Shown piece after piece: positions 29,119 to 41,749 of a DNA stretch of 64,000 nt. Within the stretch, counting starts at the first letter, position 1. Each line of letters opens with the position of its first letter. A model generated the notes under the pieces. That model was not told the origin of the DNA. It did not search any database and saw only the letters and a program-made list of their open reading frames with translations. The position numbers and the translations under genes are program-made. This DNA comes from Mixophyes australis. Taxonomy: Eukaryota; Chordata; Amphibia; Anura; Limnodynastidae. The DNA lies in the NCBI GenBank assembly GCA_036250195.1, contig JAVHZZ010000004.1:318741706-318805705 (forward strand), written 5' to 3'.

Positions 29119-30049
29119 ACGGTGCATTATACACTCTATAGCAACCTATTGGATGTTTCTTACATTTTTCAAACTTCTGGAAAAGCTCCAGATATCTGAT
29201 TGGCTGCTATAGGTTGCAGCTAAAGATAAGCTGCAAAATTTCATGCAAATCGAGATTTATGGTGGAACAGACAGTTTTGGAGAGGTACGCAGATCCAGCA
29301 AAGCAATTTTTGCGTTCCCCTTTTTCTTCGCAGTTCTGCAGAACTTCATTCAGGTAATTTTAAATTCTCATTTTGGGGAATTAATAGTCTATAATTAGAG
29401 ATGGGACTGGTCAATTTTTTCTACTGTGTGGTGTGGTTGGAATAGCACAAAGGACACTTAAGATCAAATTCCTATCAAACGTGTAAAATTTTCCATCTAT
29501 AGGTGTAACAGGGCAAATATTTCCCAGAACAGTTTTGAAATATTTGCTCATCTGTAGTTACAGAATGCACATTAAATATAATACTAGGTGCATCTATTTG
29601 TGCTAGTACATTAAGTACCTTGGTGTGTGCTTACTAAAGTGTAAAATGCTCCTCTTCACTAGTAAAAGGCCATTTGGTGAGCAGTGCCACCAGCAGTTTA
29701 CTACAGTGACACATTTTATCATGTTGTAGTTATATTAGTTAGTTTACCATATATTACAGGTAGCTGTGATGAGAGCTAGAAGATGTGAACTGTTTGAGCT
29801 TAGTAGTTGTGTGGACGCTTTGCAGCACTGGAAAGATTCGTCTCATACTTTCAGATGGGGACCAGTTTGCAAAAAATAAGTGTTAAAATGTATACAATTC
29901 AAACAAGTTCAAAAAAGCTAAGCTTGTTCGTGCTTGTTCACGCATGTGTTAATATAACAAGTTCACCACATGTTTTTAAAGCCTGGTATATGCTCTTTAA
30001 TGCCTCTCTGCACACTTTTTGAAAAGTGTTCGCTCCTTGTTAATTTCAG

Positions 30050-30440
30050 CATTATTATTATTATTATTATAAATTTTTATTTATAGGGCGCCACTAGGTG
30101 TCCGTAGCGCCGTACAGGGACAAACAAAATTACAATACGAGGTGAGACAGCACAGTACAGTGAACAATAAGCACAGTAACTCAGTGAGCTCAAAGCACAG
30201 CTAGGGGAGGGGAGAGGGGAGGGTCCGCATACGATGGAGCCCAAGAGGGAGGGCACGGGTGACAGGGAAACTCTCAGAGGGGAGAGGAGGGAGCGAGAGG
30301 GGATGGGGAAAGAGGGCCCTCGAGGAGGAGGGCTAGGTAGCTGGAGAGCAGAGTTAAAAGTGGTGAAGACAGGAGGAGAGATGACCCTGCTCAAAGGAGC
30401 GTACAATCTAAGGGGTGGGGTAGATAGCATTGTCTGGAGC
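30050..30440 (-). mobile_element. L2-like LINE 3' end
   Basis: A (TTA)n tail at 30050-30070 is followed by gggcgccactaggtgtccgtagcgccgtacag. It then has gagggccctcg and gctcaaaggagcgtacaatc, closely matching the element at 5516-6230 on the same strand. The open frame at 30077-30430 is 3' UTR sequence, not a gene. Confidence 0.72.
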
Positions 30441-32185
30441 CTTCACAAACATTAACACTTGGTACAATATGATGGAGCTCTATGGGAACATAGTGTACTG
30501 TGTTATGAGAAGCTTTGAGACCACACCTTGAATGTTTGTTTAAAAGTGAGGGAGGACCAAAGTTGAGTCTATGCTTTTACAAAGCATTGTTTTGAACACT
30601 TATGTATATGAGCTCTTATCCACACTATAACTATAGAAAGCTAAAACAGTCAAATTTAGTCGAACTGGTGAACATTAGTATGTAAACATCTATATGGTTA
30701 CAAGATTTTTTCAATACAACTGTTATAAATTGTGGCACAATTTTATATTAATTTAATTTCACTTTTTTCAATGTTGTCCACATTATCCAAGGAGTTAATT
30801 AGCCACACACCTTTCTCTGCCAGACCATAAATTAATATTCCCTTACCATCCTAACATCACAAAATGAAAGTCTGTATGCGCAAATCAGACCCAGGATTTC
30901 TTGCCAATAGCACCGTGAAAGTAAATGCAGTACTATAGCATTGAATGATGTACAAGACATAAATTGTACAATACCTTGTACCATATATTGTAATGTAGTG
31001 ACACTGTGATGTGGTAATGTCATTTCTTGAGTGGATTAATTTCTCTTGAAAATATCTGTTGTTTTGCTGCAAATAAATGGTTGCTAAATTCAACTTTCCA
31101 TGTGATCTTCCTTCTTCTCTTTTTTTTGTTACATGGCTTTACAGATGGGTTCCGGCATTTTTAGTTTGGACAAAAAAGAACGCATGCAGAAACACGATTA
31201 CAAGAGAGGTTTTATACTTTAAAGAGAACTCCATGTAAAACAGTAACCTCGAGAAGAACACCACCGAGTTTCCATGCTGTGGATCCATCCGGTTCAGGAG
31301 ATTCTCCTGCCGAAACCTCAGCTTCCATAATCCTGCAGACTAGCAGTTCAAATAGAAACAGCTCTGTGCAGGGCTGATGATTTGTCATCAGCATCCAATC
31401 ATCAGCATCCCATTAATCATCCAATCACCTGGTAGGTGATTGGATCAGTAATGGGGTATGTCCTTAAACGCAGAATTCTGGTCATGCGCCATATGTGGTT
31501 CTACTAATTGGTGTTAAAGAAAGGTTCAGGGGTAGAATGTTCATGGATTTCTTTTTAAGAAAAAAAATCTAATTTTGTTTAATACGGGAACAATTATGAC
31601 TGGTAGCTAGTGATACATTGGGTTGCAGATATGAATACAAGCATTGTCTTATCAAAGAGGCATCTTCAACTGGGGGAAGCTGTAGGTAGGCATTCTCACC
31701 TTCTGTGCTATGTACAACAAAGGATATATTAATCTGGGCGCATGTGTGCCATAGCTCTCTAGTGCACATGTCTTCTTTAGAAAGAGAAAGGTATCCGACG
31801 GATCACAGCTTACATATCTTTGATAAAATGTAACATTTACTAGAAGAAAAATGGTTGTAACTAAATTATCAAATGTCAGGAACTTATTAGCATTTGACAA
31901 GTTTTACCTATAGATTGGACTCGCATGAGAACTTTCATATAGAAGAGTAACAGTAAAAACAATGAAATTAAATAGACACTTGCTTTGCAATAGGGCGCCC
32001 ATTCTTTCTATCCAGCAGCGGAACTATCGTGCATGTGGAGGGTGTGGCCGGTATGTTGCCCAAAGGGGAGTCCCCTCCACTGCTCCCAGACTCCCACAGC
32101 ACTCCCCCGATATAACCTCTCTGCTCTGAAAGAGTTGTGTCCTCTTCTGAGTGGCACACATGCCCAGACCATGCATGCCCAGAAG
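30441..32185. other. Intergenic, nothing recognised
   Basis: AT-rich, with a short G+C-richer patch at 31200-31400. No supported gene. Confidence 0.55.
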
Positions 32186-32250
32186 AGGGTAACCAGAAAG
32201 CAGCCAGAAAATGCATTACAGCTGTTCGGATTGTGCATCTGTCCTACATC
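32186..32250 (+). repeat. Direct repeat copy 1 (ggtaaccagaaagcagcca type)
   Basis: The sequence ggtaaccagaaagcagcca, then acagctgttcggattgtg, recurs at 33450-33505 with few changes. Confidence 0.7.
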
Positions 32251-32754
32251 ATGCTTGGCAAATCCTAATCTATGACCAAACAACTACAAGTCTCAATAAG
32301 TGTCTGCGAATCATTAATAGTAGCAGATGTTCGTTATTATCATCATCTGCTACTTACACCTGACCACCCACAAATAAAGCCGCTTTTTTAGCCGTATCTG
32401 CAATTACAAACAAGTCTCAATCCAAACGCAATTGTTTTAGTATGACCTTACTGTACATTGCCTACATTAGAACACCCCTTCCATCCCTTGTCATGCATCT
32501 GCAAGCTTAAGGATGTCTAAAAGTCACACATCTGAATAGCTGGAGTTTCATACATTCACCTTCTGAGCTGAGACCGGCAAGTAAATAATGGATACTGGCG
32601 CTGGTGTGTGACACCTTTATACAATACACAGAACATTCTAGTGACCTCTATACAACATTGGGAGCATTCTCGTGACCACTAGTCAAATCATAATACATAC
32701 TAGTGACTACTGTTCAATATCAACCATGTTATGGAGGCTGTTATAAAAGGCAGA

Positions 32755-33295
32755 CTTCCAAGTATCTGGTTGTTTTGCAATGCAGATCCCTCAAACCTCT
32801 GGTGGTGTTATAGTGCGGACCCCTTAAATCTCTGGTGCCTTTTTAATGCAGATCACCCCACATCTCAACTGCCTTTATTATACAGACCCCAGACCTATGG
32901 TGGCTTTAACATATAGACTTCAGACCAGGGGCAGGCAGGACTGGGGGACAGGGGAGCATCTGCCCCCCAAGTCCCATAGTGGGCTACCTTGTGCTGGGTC
33001 ACCTGAATTTTTTTTCTTTAAAATGTTCCTAATAGACTGTTGAGTCGAGTCTTGCCACACGGGCTAAACTTTTCCAGTCCTTCCTTGCTTCAAGACTATT
33101 GTGGTTTTACTATGCAGACCGTAGACCCATGCTTGCTTTACTGTATAGAAATCAGTTCTCTGATGGCTTTATAATACAGCCCCTGTAATGTCTGTTCGTG
33201 AGAAACACCAGACCTAAGCTCTATGGTAGCTTTATAATGCAGTCTCTCTCTCTATTCTCAGTGATAAAATACAGCCCATATATCTCTGGTGGCAA
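32755..33295. repeat. Degenerate minisatellite (ggtggctttataatgcagacccc type)
   Basis: Roughly 33-40 bp units with tctggtggctttata and atgcagaccccagacc recur. They are interrupted by an unrelated stretch at about 32930-33095. Confidence 0.7.
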
Positions 33296-33449
33296 CCCAA
33301 ATGAATTAATTACCCCTTTTGCCGACTGTTAGCATGCTGGAGAAGTATAGAGTTGCAGCTATCCACCAATCAACATGTTATGAGCTATCCGCTGGGTATG
33401 TCAGAAACCTGTCCTACTCAGTATGTGCGCATCTGCATGGCTGTTTCTG

Positions 33450-33505
33450 GTAACCAAAAAGCAGCCAAAGAATGCTTTACAGCTTTTCGGATTGTGTATA
33501 AACAT
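33450..33505 (+). repeat. Direct repeat copy 2
   Basis: It reads ggtaaccaaaaagcagcca, then acagcttttcggattgtg. It is the partner of 32186-32250, probably two fragments of one dispersed repeat. Confidence 0.7.
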
Positions 33506-36500
33506 TTGGAAGTTGACAGAAAACATACTCTTCCAGTCAGCCACCAATCATTACCATGCACTGTGCGAGAACAGGCCACCACAGTAGCGAGAACAGGCCA
33601 CCACAGTAGTGCAAATTGTTCTGGCTGGATGCCCCACTGTCCATTGCTCAGACCACCATTGGTGATTGGTATTGCAAGTAAGCATTATTGGCATTATAAT
33701 TTGTCCAGAGGTGGGATCCCACTCTTTGGAATTTTCTAATATCCCAGATTTCGATATCACTTCCCTCTACTACTATTGTTTGTTATTTTGGGACACGACT
33801 GATATAGTCTCAATTTCTATCCACTTTAAATATATACGTTAAAATAAGGTTTATCTAACAGTATAATGTATATACATTAAAACAGAGGAAGTAATTGAAC
33901 TTATTTAGACATGTTTACAATGCACTTAGAACAGGATTGCTGCAGAAGCCACAAGCAACAATTCAGACTGACACATAATTATTATTGGAATAAACTTTTT
34001 TTACATCAGATTCCATGTTTTTACTATGCAAAAAAACAACAATATGCATGTAACCTGCATAGATGTGTACTTAACTTATATGAATAATTATTGATTAAGT
34101 AAAGCCTGTTGTTATTCATTTAGTCAGTGCTGCAAAACACAAGTTTCCAACTACACAGCAGAGGCAAAGTGTGCCAGTAGGTTTACAAGATGCTTATATT
34201 TTCATTAATCATCCAAATCTAGTGTCCTACTGGTGTCATTACACAAGCATAATAAGCATAATTACACAAGCTTCCACTTACTTATTGTTGTAAAGAATTT
34301 AATGTAGCTGTCACAAAACATCATTAATCAGTACAGTAACAGAGATGTCATGATGTCACTGATCATGACATGAACACCTTGGTGTGGATTGGGCATGCAT
34401 AAAAGAAGTGTTTCATACTTAGAAGATTCAGTATTGTCCACTATGGGAGTTGGGTGGATGTTAACATAATTTTAAGGGAAGAGCTAAGCCGAAAACAATG
34501 GACCTGCATAAAAATTTGGGAAAAACTAAGTAATTCTACCAAGTTTCTGATTTTTACATGGCACATTTTCATGTTTGGGTTTATGTCCACCTTAAAATGA
34601 GCACAATAGCTAGATTAAGCTATAAAAGCAAAGGAAAAATGGGTGTGAGTCCAGAATCAATTCAGATTGATGCAATGTTAAATCTGTTAATGGTTCCCCA
34701 TAATTATGGCAGCTTCCATTGAAAGTAATAAATGCAAATATACAGAGAAATAAATGCTAGAGGCTCGTATACGTTACTGATAGAATATTTATAGAACATG
34801 ATACACATACAATAAAATATCAAACTTAATTTTTAAAGGTAGTATTTAACCTTTAAAGTATTATGCAACAACTGTTTATTTACAGTAAACATTTCAGTCT
34901 TTCTTACCTTACTTTCATGCCATTATTCTACATGTAAGTTATACTTATTTGAATATCATAGGCAATATTTGATGATCTCACTTCTGTAAATGTATAAATA
35001 TCCTGGATGATGAAAGGTTTATTATGTTAGATGCATTCATGTGAGAACAACAATAGCCACAATTTGAAGTGATATTTAGTGTACTAAATTATATCATGGG
35101 TACTATGACATTTTAGCAGCTAAACGCTTGCACTGTTCTCTTTTTATGTGAGGTGTTGCTAAGGGAGTCAGGATGCACAGAATGTTAGACGAAAAGCGAA
35201 AGCTTGTGGTTATGCATGTTACATTCTGTACATGGCTAGATAATGCCTAAATTGGCTCAGGAACTGTAAGGCAAGAGGATAATTGATAGATCTCAATAGT
35301 TCAGGTAAGTAAAAGGATTGTTTTTATATCCCTTGAGTAAAACCTACTTGGGAACTGACATGCTTTCAAAAGCTCACAAAATTTAAAATTGTTACCCATT
35401 CCACTCTGTACTGTGTTGTTCAGAGATTTATCTCGTTCCTCTGTAGAATCCAACTTAATGCTTTTTCAACTCATGTTTAACCATTAGAAAAAGCTCTCAA
35501 CTCAAAATGCCACCATTACATCTGAAAATGGGAATCACCCATATATGACATTACTATAGAATGTTGCATATCAAATTGGGTCAATATTTCCAAGAAAATC
35601 ATAAAAACACTAAGTCTGACTGGTTCTTTTTTACTTCCCTGTTTAAAGTCAGAAAAACTGTATTTTCGTACCTTAAAATTACAAGACGCTTTTGGCTTAA
35701 GAGAATACATTAAAGCTGAGCCAAACCATACCTCAGCTGTGATGCAAGGACCAACTGATTTGCTTTCCATCTGGGAGATTAAATCCCACTGCCAAAAAAT
35801 GGCACCAAAATAATTAGCTGTCAATCAAATAGCAAAAAGACAGACTGCTTAGGATAATTGAATGCCCTGCAGCTTCTCATTAGGTTTTGTAGTAGTTACA
35901 CTTTAATTTCTACATCTCTCTCCTATAGGGGAACAGCAAGACTCCACCAAGCTATTTTTTTGCTGTTTTATACTAGGAAGATGATTTTTTTGGCTAAGAA
36001 CAACTATATTATATACACATCTTCACAAGGGCCACACATTTCCATACATTAATTACCCTTAATTTCAGTAATATGTTAAAACAATACATTTGATCAAAGA
36101 AAGAGTAACCTATCTGTAATAATATATCAGCCAGTATTTTAAATAAGTGTTACAAGCTTTAACAAACAAATATGACAATAAAGTAGGAAGCAGCTGGAGG
36201 CCAGAGGTAAAGATACCATCAACAAAACTGCACCTTCATGTATCTCCTCACTTTTCTCAAAAAATGTAAATCACAGGAGATATCCTTAATTTATAATCCA
36301 AGGGGTCATTTTGTAATCCTCAGGAATTATTCTTCTTGTACTCTACAGAACATATTAATTGTTGTTAACTGGCAAGGATTCCCCTTTAGCCGCTCAGCCA
36401 ATCACAAGCTGATTCCCATGCTAGCCAAAATATATTTGAGTTGGATGCAAATTCCGTCAAAAGCGCAGATAGAAATTGCATCCCAAAAATGATATCTTAC

Positions 36501-37338
36501 AGGGGTATGTTGAGAAAGATGCATCTAATATGATGATTATCACTATCAGTGTGGAACTTACAACAGTGAACGAGCAGTCACAAGTTTCTTCTGACAGGCG
36601 CACATGTGCTAAGTCTATGTAAATTGTGTTTGCTCCAAAATGCCCTTACACACCCCGTCCTTCCCCGGTTCTGCCTCTTCAATTGTAAGGTTACGCAAAC
36701 AGCCATCTTTCAAATGCCATCTTGCTGTGCAGATATATGTGTCCTGGATGAACTGTAGGTACACTTGCACATATCAAGCCACACGAAAAGTCTAAAGATT
36801 TGTTTTTACTGGAGCAGCTGTTTTGTGCTTTGCAAAATGACTCCAAAACAAATCCAAAATCCATAAAAGAGAAATAAAAACTTTGAATTGTTATATTTAT
36901 AACATTGGATCTTACCCAATACAATAAATATAAAATGGGGGAAATGTTATTCTCATGATTATTGTTATCTGCGATTTCCATGTAGAAACATCCTTAGTTT
37001 AATTGCACATTTTCGTGCTAAGCAGTGGGGGCTTGTTTCAATGGCTAGTTTGTTAGTGGACGGATACTTACATATTTTTTGGAAAGTTGATAGGTGTGTA
37101 CTCTGGGGGAGGGTTGGATAGTTATTTGTTTATTTTTCATGATATATATGTTTAAATTAAAATCAAAATAGTAAATAAAAGTAGCAAAAATCTGAAGTTT
37201 TTGGTTTTATTTCATCTTATAATTGCTTTTTAATTTATATTGTCTTTACAATGAACCTATAAGTTTGCAAACTAATTTGTGTTATCTGAAATGGCTGGAT
37301 TTCTACAAATAATTTACTTTGTCAAATCTATTTACTCA
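33506..37338. other. Intergenic, nothing recognised
   Basis: Long AT-rich stretch. The open frames here show no recognisable similarity. Confidence 0.55.
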
Positions 37339-37346
37339 TCTTTAAC

Positions 37347-38473
37347 CAGTGAATGGTGTAAGTGAATGGTGTACATGGGAAGTATCCTCGTATTATACAA
37401 CCCTTCTCCACCCTCACTTTTGGAGAAGCCACCCTTTATCACACTGTGCCCCATCCTTCATCATGCTTTTGCCTTTTCATCCCTGTGCCCACTCCTTTAT
37501 CACACTCTGCCCTCTCCTTATCACACTGTGCTCCCTCCTTCATCACACTGTGTCCCTCCATATCACACGGTGTCCCCTCCATATCACACTGTGTCCCTTC
37601 CATCACACTGTGCTCCCTCCATCACACTGTGCCCTCATTATCACACTGTGCTCTCCTTCATTACCTTGTGGCCCTCCTTCATCACTCTCTGTCTTCCTTC
37701 ACTACCCTGTGCCCTAATCCATCATCCTGTACCTGCCTTCATCACCCTGTGCCCCTCATTACACTGTGTCCTCCTTCAATGCCCCTCTCTTCTTCATCAC
37801 CATGTGCTCTCCGTCATTACCATGTGCCCTCCTTGATCACCCTGTGCCTTCCTTCATCATCCAGGGCCCTCTTTCATCACCGTGTGCCCTCCTTCATCAC
37901 CCTGTGCCCCTCACTTACAATGTGTCCTCCTTCAGCACTCTTTTTCCTCTGTTGTCCCCCTCTATTTCTACTTACCTTTCTATGAACTTCTTTCTTCTGT
38001 CTTCTCTTTTTCCTCTCTTCTTTCTTCTGTCTTCTGTCTCCTCTCTGTGTCGCTCCTCACTGACCCTGTCAGGATGTGATGACATCACGCCCAACACTGT
38101 CAGTGAGAATGGACCAAAGAGGAGGAGGGATATACTGCCGGATGCAACTCCCATGGGCAAGCGGGGAAGGCAGGTGGAGCAGAGCGCTTCTCCAGCATGG
38201 CGCTCCCCCGCCTTGCTTTCCCCGCTAACCACCGGCCCTGCATGCTCCTGAATTTGGGCTGAGATATGCTGATATGTCATACCGCCCCACTTCAAGCACT
38301 GATTTAACCAGTGGTCAAAGTGAACATTTAGAAGTGGCGATAGCGAAATTTAGAAGAGGCGCCATAAGAAATAGAATGGGAATGTAAGTGAATTGAATTT
38401 TTTACAATGAAGGCAGTAGAAAAAGTGGTGTGGATATGGCATTCCAACGTATACACCTCCACTTCAACCACTG
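37347..38473. mobile_element. hAT-like element, about 1127 bp, with pyrimidine-rich minisatellite
   Basis: The left end begins CAGTGAATGGTGTAAGTG and the right end, read inverted, begins CAGTGGTTGAAGTGGAGG; they match imperfectly over about 35 bp. The 8-bp flanks tctttaac (37339-37346) and aatttaac (38474-38481) match at six positions. The interior has a tandem array at 37430-37960. The overlapping long frames in all + frames come from this array. Confidence 0.65.
37430..37960. repeat. Pyrimidine-rich minisatellite (ccttcatcaccctgtgccct)
   Basis: About 20-22 bp degenerate units with cctccttcatcaccctgtgc and tatcacactgtgtccc variants recur more than 20 times. Confidence 0.9.
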
Positions 38474-38689
38474 AATTTAACACATAAATAAGAAACAATG
38501 CACAATTTATTGTGTTTCATGTACAAAACACATGAAAGACTGTGCAGATGTACCCTTATTCTCAGAACTTTATTAAGACATAAAAAAGACTCCAATAAGA
38601 GTATTTAATTAACACACAAATATGTGAAATCCTTTCTTAATGCCCCCCTGTCATGTAAATGACCCCCAAAATGTGCATTAGTGTGGGTA

Positions 38690-39200
38690 GAATAGGTGGG
38701 CATAGGGTAAGCTCTAATAAAGAGGTGGATTTTCAGAGACCGTTTAAAGATTTGAAAGTTGTGGGAGAGTCTGATTGGGTGGAGTAGGAAATTTCATAAT
38801 TGGTTAGTGGCATTGGAGAAATCTTGTAGGCAGGAGCGAGAGGTGGTTACCAGAGATGAGAAGAAGCACAAGTCAGAGATATATGAGAGGGGGAGATTAT
38901 TTCGAAATTAATTTTGAGATGTATGAAGTGGTTGAATCTTTGAGGGCTTTGAAGGTAAAGGAGAGTAATATTAATTGAATTCTGGAGCCACTGTAAGTGG
39001 GGTGGCAGAGGTGGAGCAGAGAGAGAGGAAGATCAGTCTTGTTGCAGCATTTAATATGGATTGAAGCAGGGATAGATGGGTGAGTGGAATACCAGTTAGG
39101 AGGAGATTACAGTAGTCAAGGCGGAAGATTATAAGAGAGTGGATAAGAGTCTTGGTAGCATCTTAGGTAAGAAAAGGGCGTATTCTGTCAATATTTCTAA
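38690..39200 (-). mobile_element. Decayed L2-like LINE ORF2 C-terminal fragment
   Basis: The + strand sequence gaggtggattttcagagaccg, then gggagagtctgattgggtgga, parallels the element at 5850-5930, i.e. the C-terminal part of a LINE on the - strand. Many changes break the frame. Confidence 0.6.
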
Positions 39201-39204
39201 GACT

Positions 39205-39675
39205 AAGACTTTTGCATTTTTATCTACAGTAGAAATGGCAGATCTGTTGCTGGCTATAGCAGTGTGCTGGGGGATCTCTCTGTGTGTTTGTTCCCTTTAG
39301 GATAACCCCGTCCTTTCAAGCACCTGCTATAGCCTATAAATTGATTGAGCAACTTCCAGTTCTTTATTTGTCTGATAAGCATGTCGGTGTCAGTAGCTGA
39401 GGGGGAGTGCTGACATTGGATTGCTATTTGGAGGCTTCTGTGGTACCTCTTTGGTAAGTTAGCTCTCAATTTAAAAACACATATGTATGGCCCAAATATA
39501 TGGGACTCTCATTGTTTAGAGTTAGAACCACCCTATTAGCAAAAGCGCCGTGGAGTGGCGGGTGGCTTTAACATACATTTGCAAATGTGTGCAACTAAGA
39601 CTTTTGCATTTTTATCTACAGTAGAAATGGCAGATCTGTTGCTGGCTATAGCAGTGTGCTGGAGGATCTCTCTGA
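39205..39675. repeat. Long direct repeat pair flanking a 310-bp segment
   Basis: The sequence actaagacttttgcattttt continuing to gtgtgctgggggatctctctg at about 39205-39284 recurs nearly identically at about 39595-39675. It looks like a roughly 390-bp offset tandem duplication of which only one copy of the middle remains. Origin unknown. Confidence 0.8.
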
Positions 39676-39827
39676 ATATTTCTAAGGCTAGTGTTTAGTC
39701 AGTGTTTTACATTTGTGAGAGATGCAACATTTAACAAATGCTAGCAAAAACACAAGCAAAAAATGATGACACCATAAAATATTTTGGTACCTAGTGCTGC
39801 CATGCTCCCATCCCAATCAGCTAACTC

Positions 39828-40100
39828 TGTGAATTGCTTTTATTTAACCTCACAACTTCTTTTCTTATGTTTTTGGCATTATCAAATAATTCTTGGTTAT
39901 TATCTGAAATAAAAATACAACATTCCTTGCCAATTAGAGCACACATACCTCCTTTACTATCCGGGACAAAATCCAAAGCCATCCTACCTTGTAAGGCTGA
40001 CTGTAGACATTTCTACATTTTTCCAAATGCATTTGCTGGTTCACTATTAACCTTTTCTTGCACTCTAGCAACAAGTCTAAATTATTAAAGGGTAAATCCA
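39828..40100 (-). pseudogene. Endogenous retrovirus env remnant (transmembrane subunit region)
   Basis: The - strand carries a stretch with the layout of the retroviral TM ectodomain: an LQ..MALDF motif, then a glycine-rich turn, then a CX6CC cysteine motif (about 39921-39960). This is the hallmark of gamma-type env TM proteins. It lies outside the LTR pair of the provirus at 41750-52278, so it probably belongs to a second, truncated insertion. No intact env frame extends from it. Confidence 0.65.
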
Positions 40101-40744
40101 TACATAGAGTTTAATATACCAAAATAGCTTTCTGTATCTCTCACTTGCTATAATTCCTTACCTTGTCTTGTGACAGAGCACATATCCCATGACACAGCCA
40201 GCAATTTAATTGGCTTTAATTGTGCTAGTGTTGCTTACTAATAGAGGCTTAGAAAGAAACAAAATGTTTTTTTCAAAAGGTAGCTGTTGTTGTTGACAAC
40301 TGGAAGCTGAAATGAGGGGGCAAACGTTACCTATTACTTACTGGGAGAAGACACCTGCACTGGATTATTCTTTAATGTGTTGCTCTTTTTGTAATATGGT
40401 ATCCAGGACTGCAGGATTTTACCATTTGCAGCAGTATGAGTAGTAAGTATCATATATAGTCTCTTCTATTGATGCTCAATGGATGACTTCTTTGTTGTAC
40501 TTATATGTAGAACCAGTCTCTAGGCTGAATGTAGTGACATTGTCTGGCTGGTCCCTTAGGCAAGGCAGTACAGACATGTTAAAAAATTTGCCTTGACACA
40601 TCAGCTAAATGCAAGTCAATGAGCCGTGAATCAACAGGAGGTAAAAAAATGTAGTCTCACATGTGTTCCCATTAAGATCTCATGAGAACTTAGACCCCAT
40701 ACTCATCAGAGCAACAGGAAGTGGGTCTAGCTATTTCAAATAAG

Positions 40745-41000
40745 TTTCTGCACAAATTTTAGCAATCTTTATTTTTCAATACCCAATTGTATCTCTACCT
40801 GACCTGATGCATATGGATAATTAGAGAACTTCTGCTGCATCTGTAAAGTCTTGAACATTTGTTTTGCAATCTGGCCAGTAAAGAGTGTGCCTCTATCCTA
40901 CATTTTCTCAGCAACTTTTTAATAAATAGTAACTGTAATGACATCCTACTTACCACTTGGGTAAGCTTCAACCCATCTGGAGTACAGAGATACAATTCCA
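40745..41000 (-). pseudogene. Endogenous retrovirus integrase-core remnant
   Basis: Translated on the - strand, fragments resemble the integrase core: an SRW.EAYP motif, then a DRGT.FTGQI motif, in order but broken by stops. It lies about 650 bp 5' (in - sense) of the env TM remnant. The pol-env order is therefore kept, but most of env is missing. Confidence 0.55.
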
Positions 41001-41749
41001 ATCACAAATAATATATTCAAATTTCTTACTTTTAAAATTATCCTGCTAGTTGTGTCTTTTTGTCTTCTCAGGCTTTCCAACATCGTGTGTGACAGATGGG
41101 ACAAGTGTAAATCAGCATCAGTCAGTATTTACTGCTAAAATCATTCGCTCTTTGCCTGTGTGCATCCTACCATTGTGTATGCGAGCAAGGTGTGAGTACT
41201 ACTAGGCAGACATCAGAAAATCACCACTATTACCTAGTAAAATGGCTATAAATAAGGGCCAGCAGAACACAGTAAGCGTGTCAGGAGGACGCTACACTAA
41301 CCGAGAAAATATTTATTTTTTTACCAGCAGGGGTGCCTTCCTCCTTAGCCTCTGAGTCCTCACTCTGTACAGAGCAAGGATTTGAATAGGCTCCTGGGTA
41401 TGGGGGATCAGCGCATGGAGAGTGAAGCCCCAAGGGGCTTAACTGCATGTGCCGTCATCCTGTTGTGCCTGGTCTCCAACTTCTCTGCCAAACCTTCTTA
41501 CTCTGACTAACCTGTGATGTTTATAAATTGGGGCACTCTGAGATCTTGATTATAAAATATTTAAAAATGTTAAATTAATGCTTTACTGATAATATATTAA
41601 AATACATGCCCAGATCTTTAGAAGCTAGTGAAATATATTAAAAACCTAATGAAAATTGGGATGGGATTGAGACATACAGTGAAATAATGTGATTTAAGAA
41701 TTGCAGTATGATCTGTAATAGCTTTGTTGTCCTATACGATTTTATGTAT

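Noticed and set aside
37349..38251. Overlapping + strand frames (122-207 codons) rich in His, Pro, Ser
   Set aside because: All frames are open because of the pyrimidine-rich tandem array; no consistent protein similarity.
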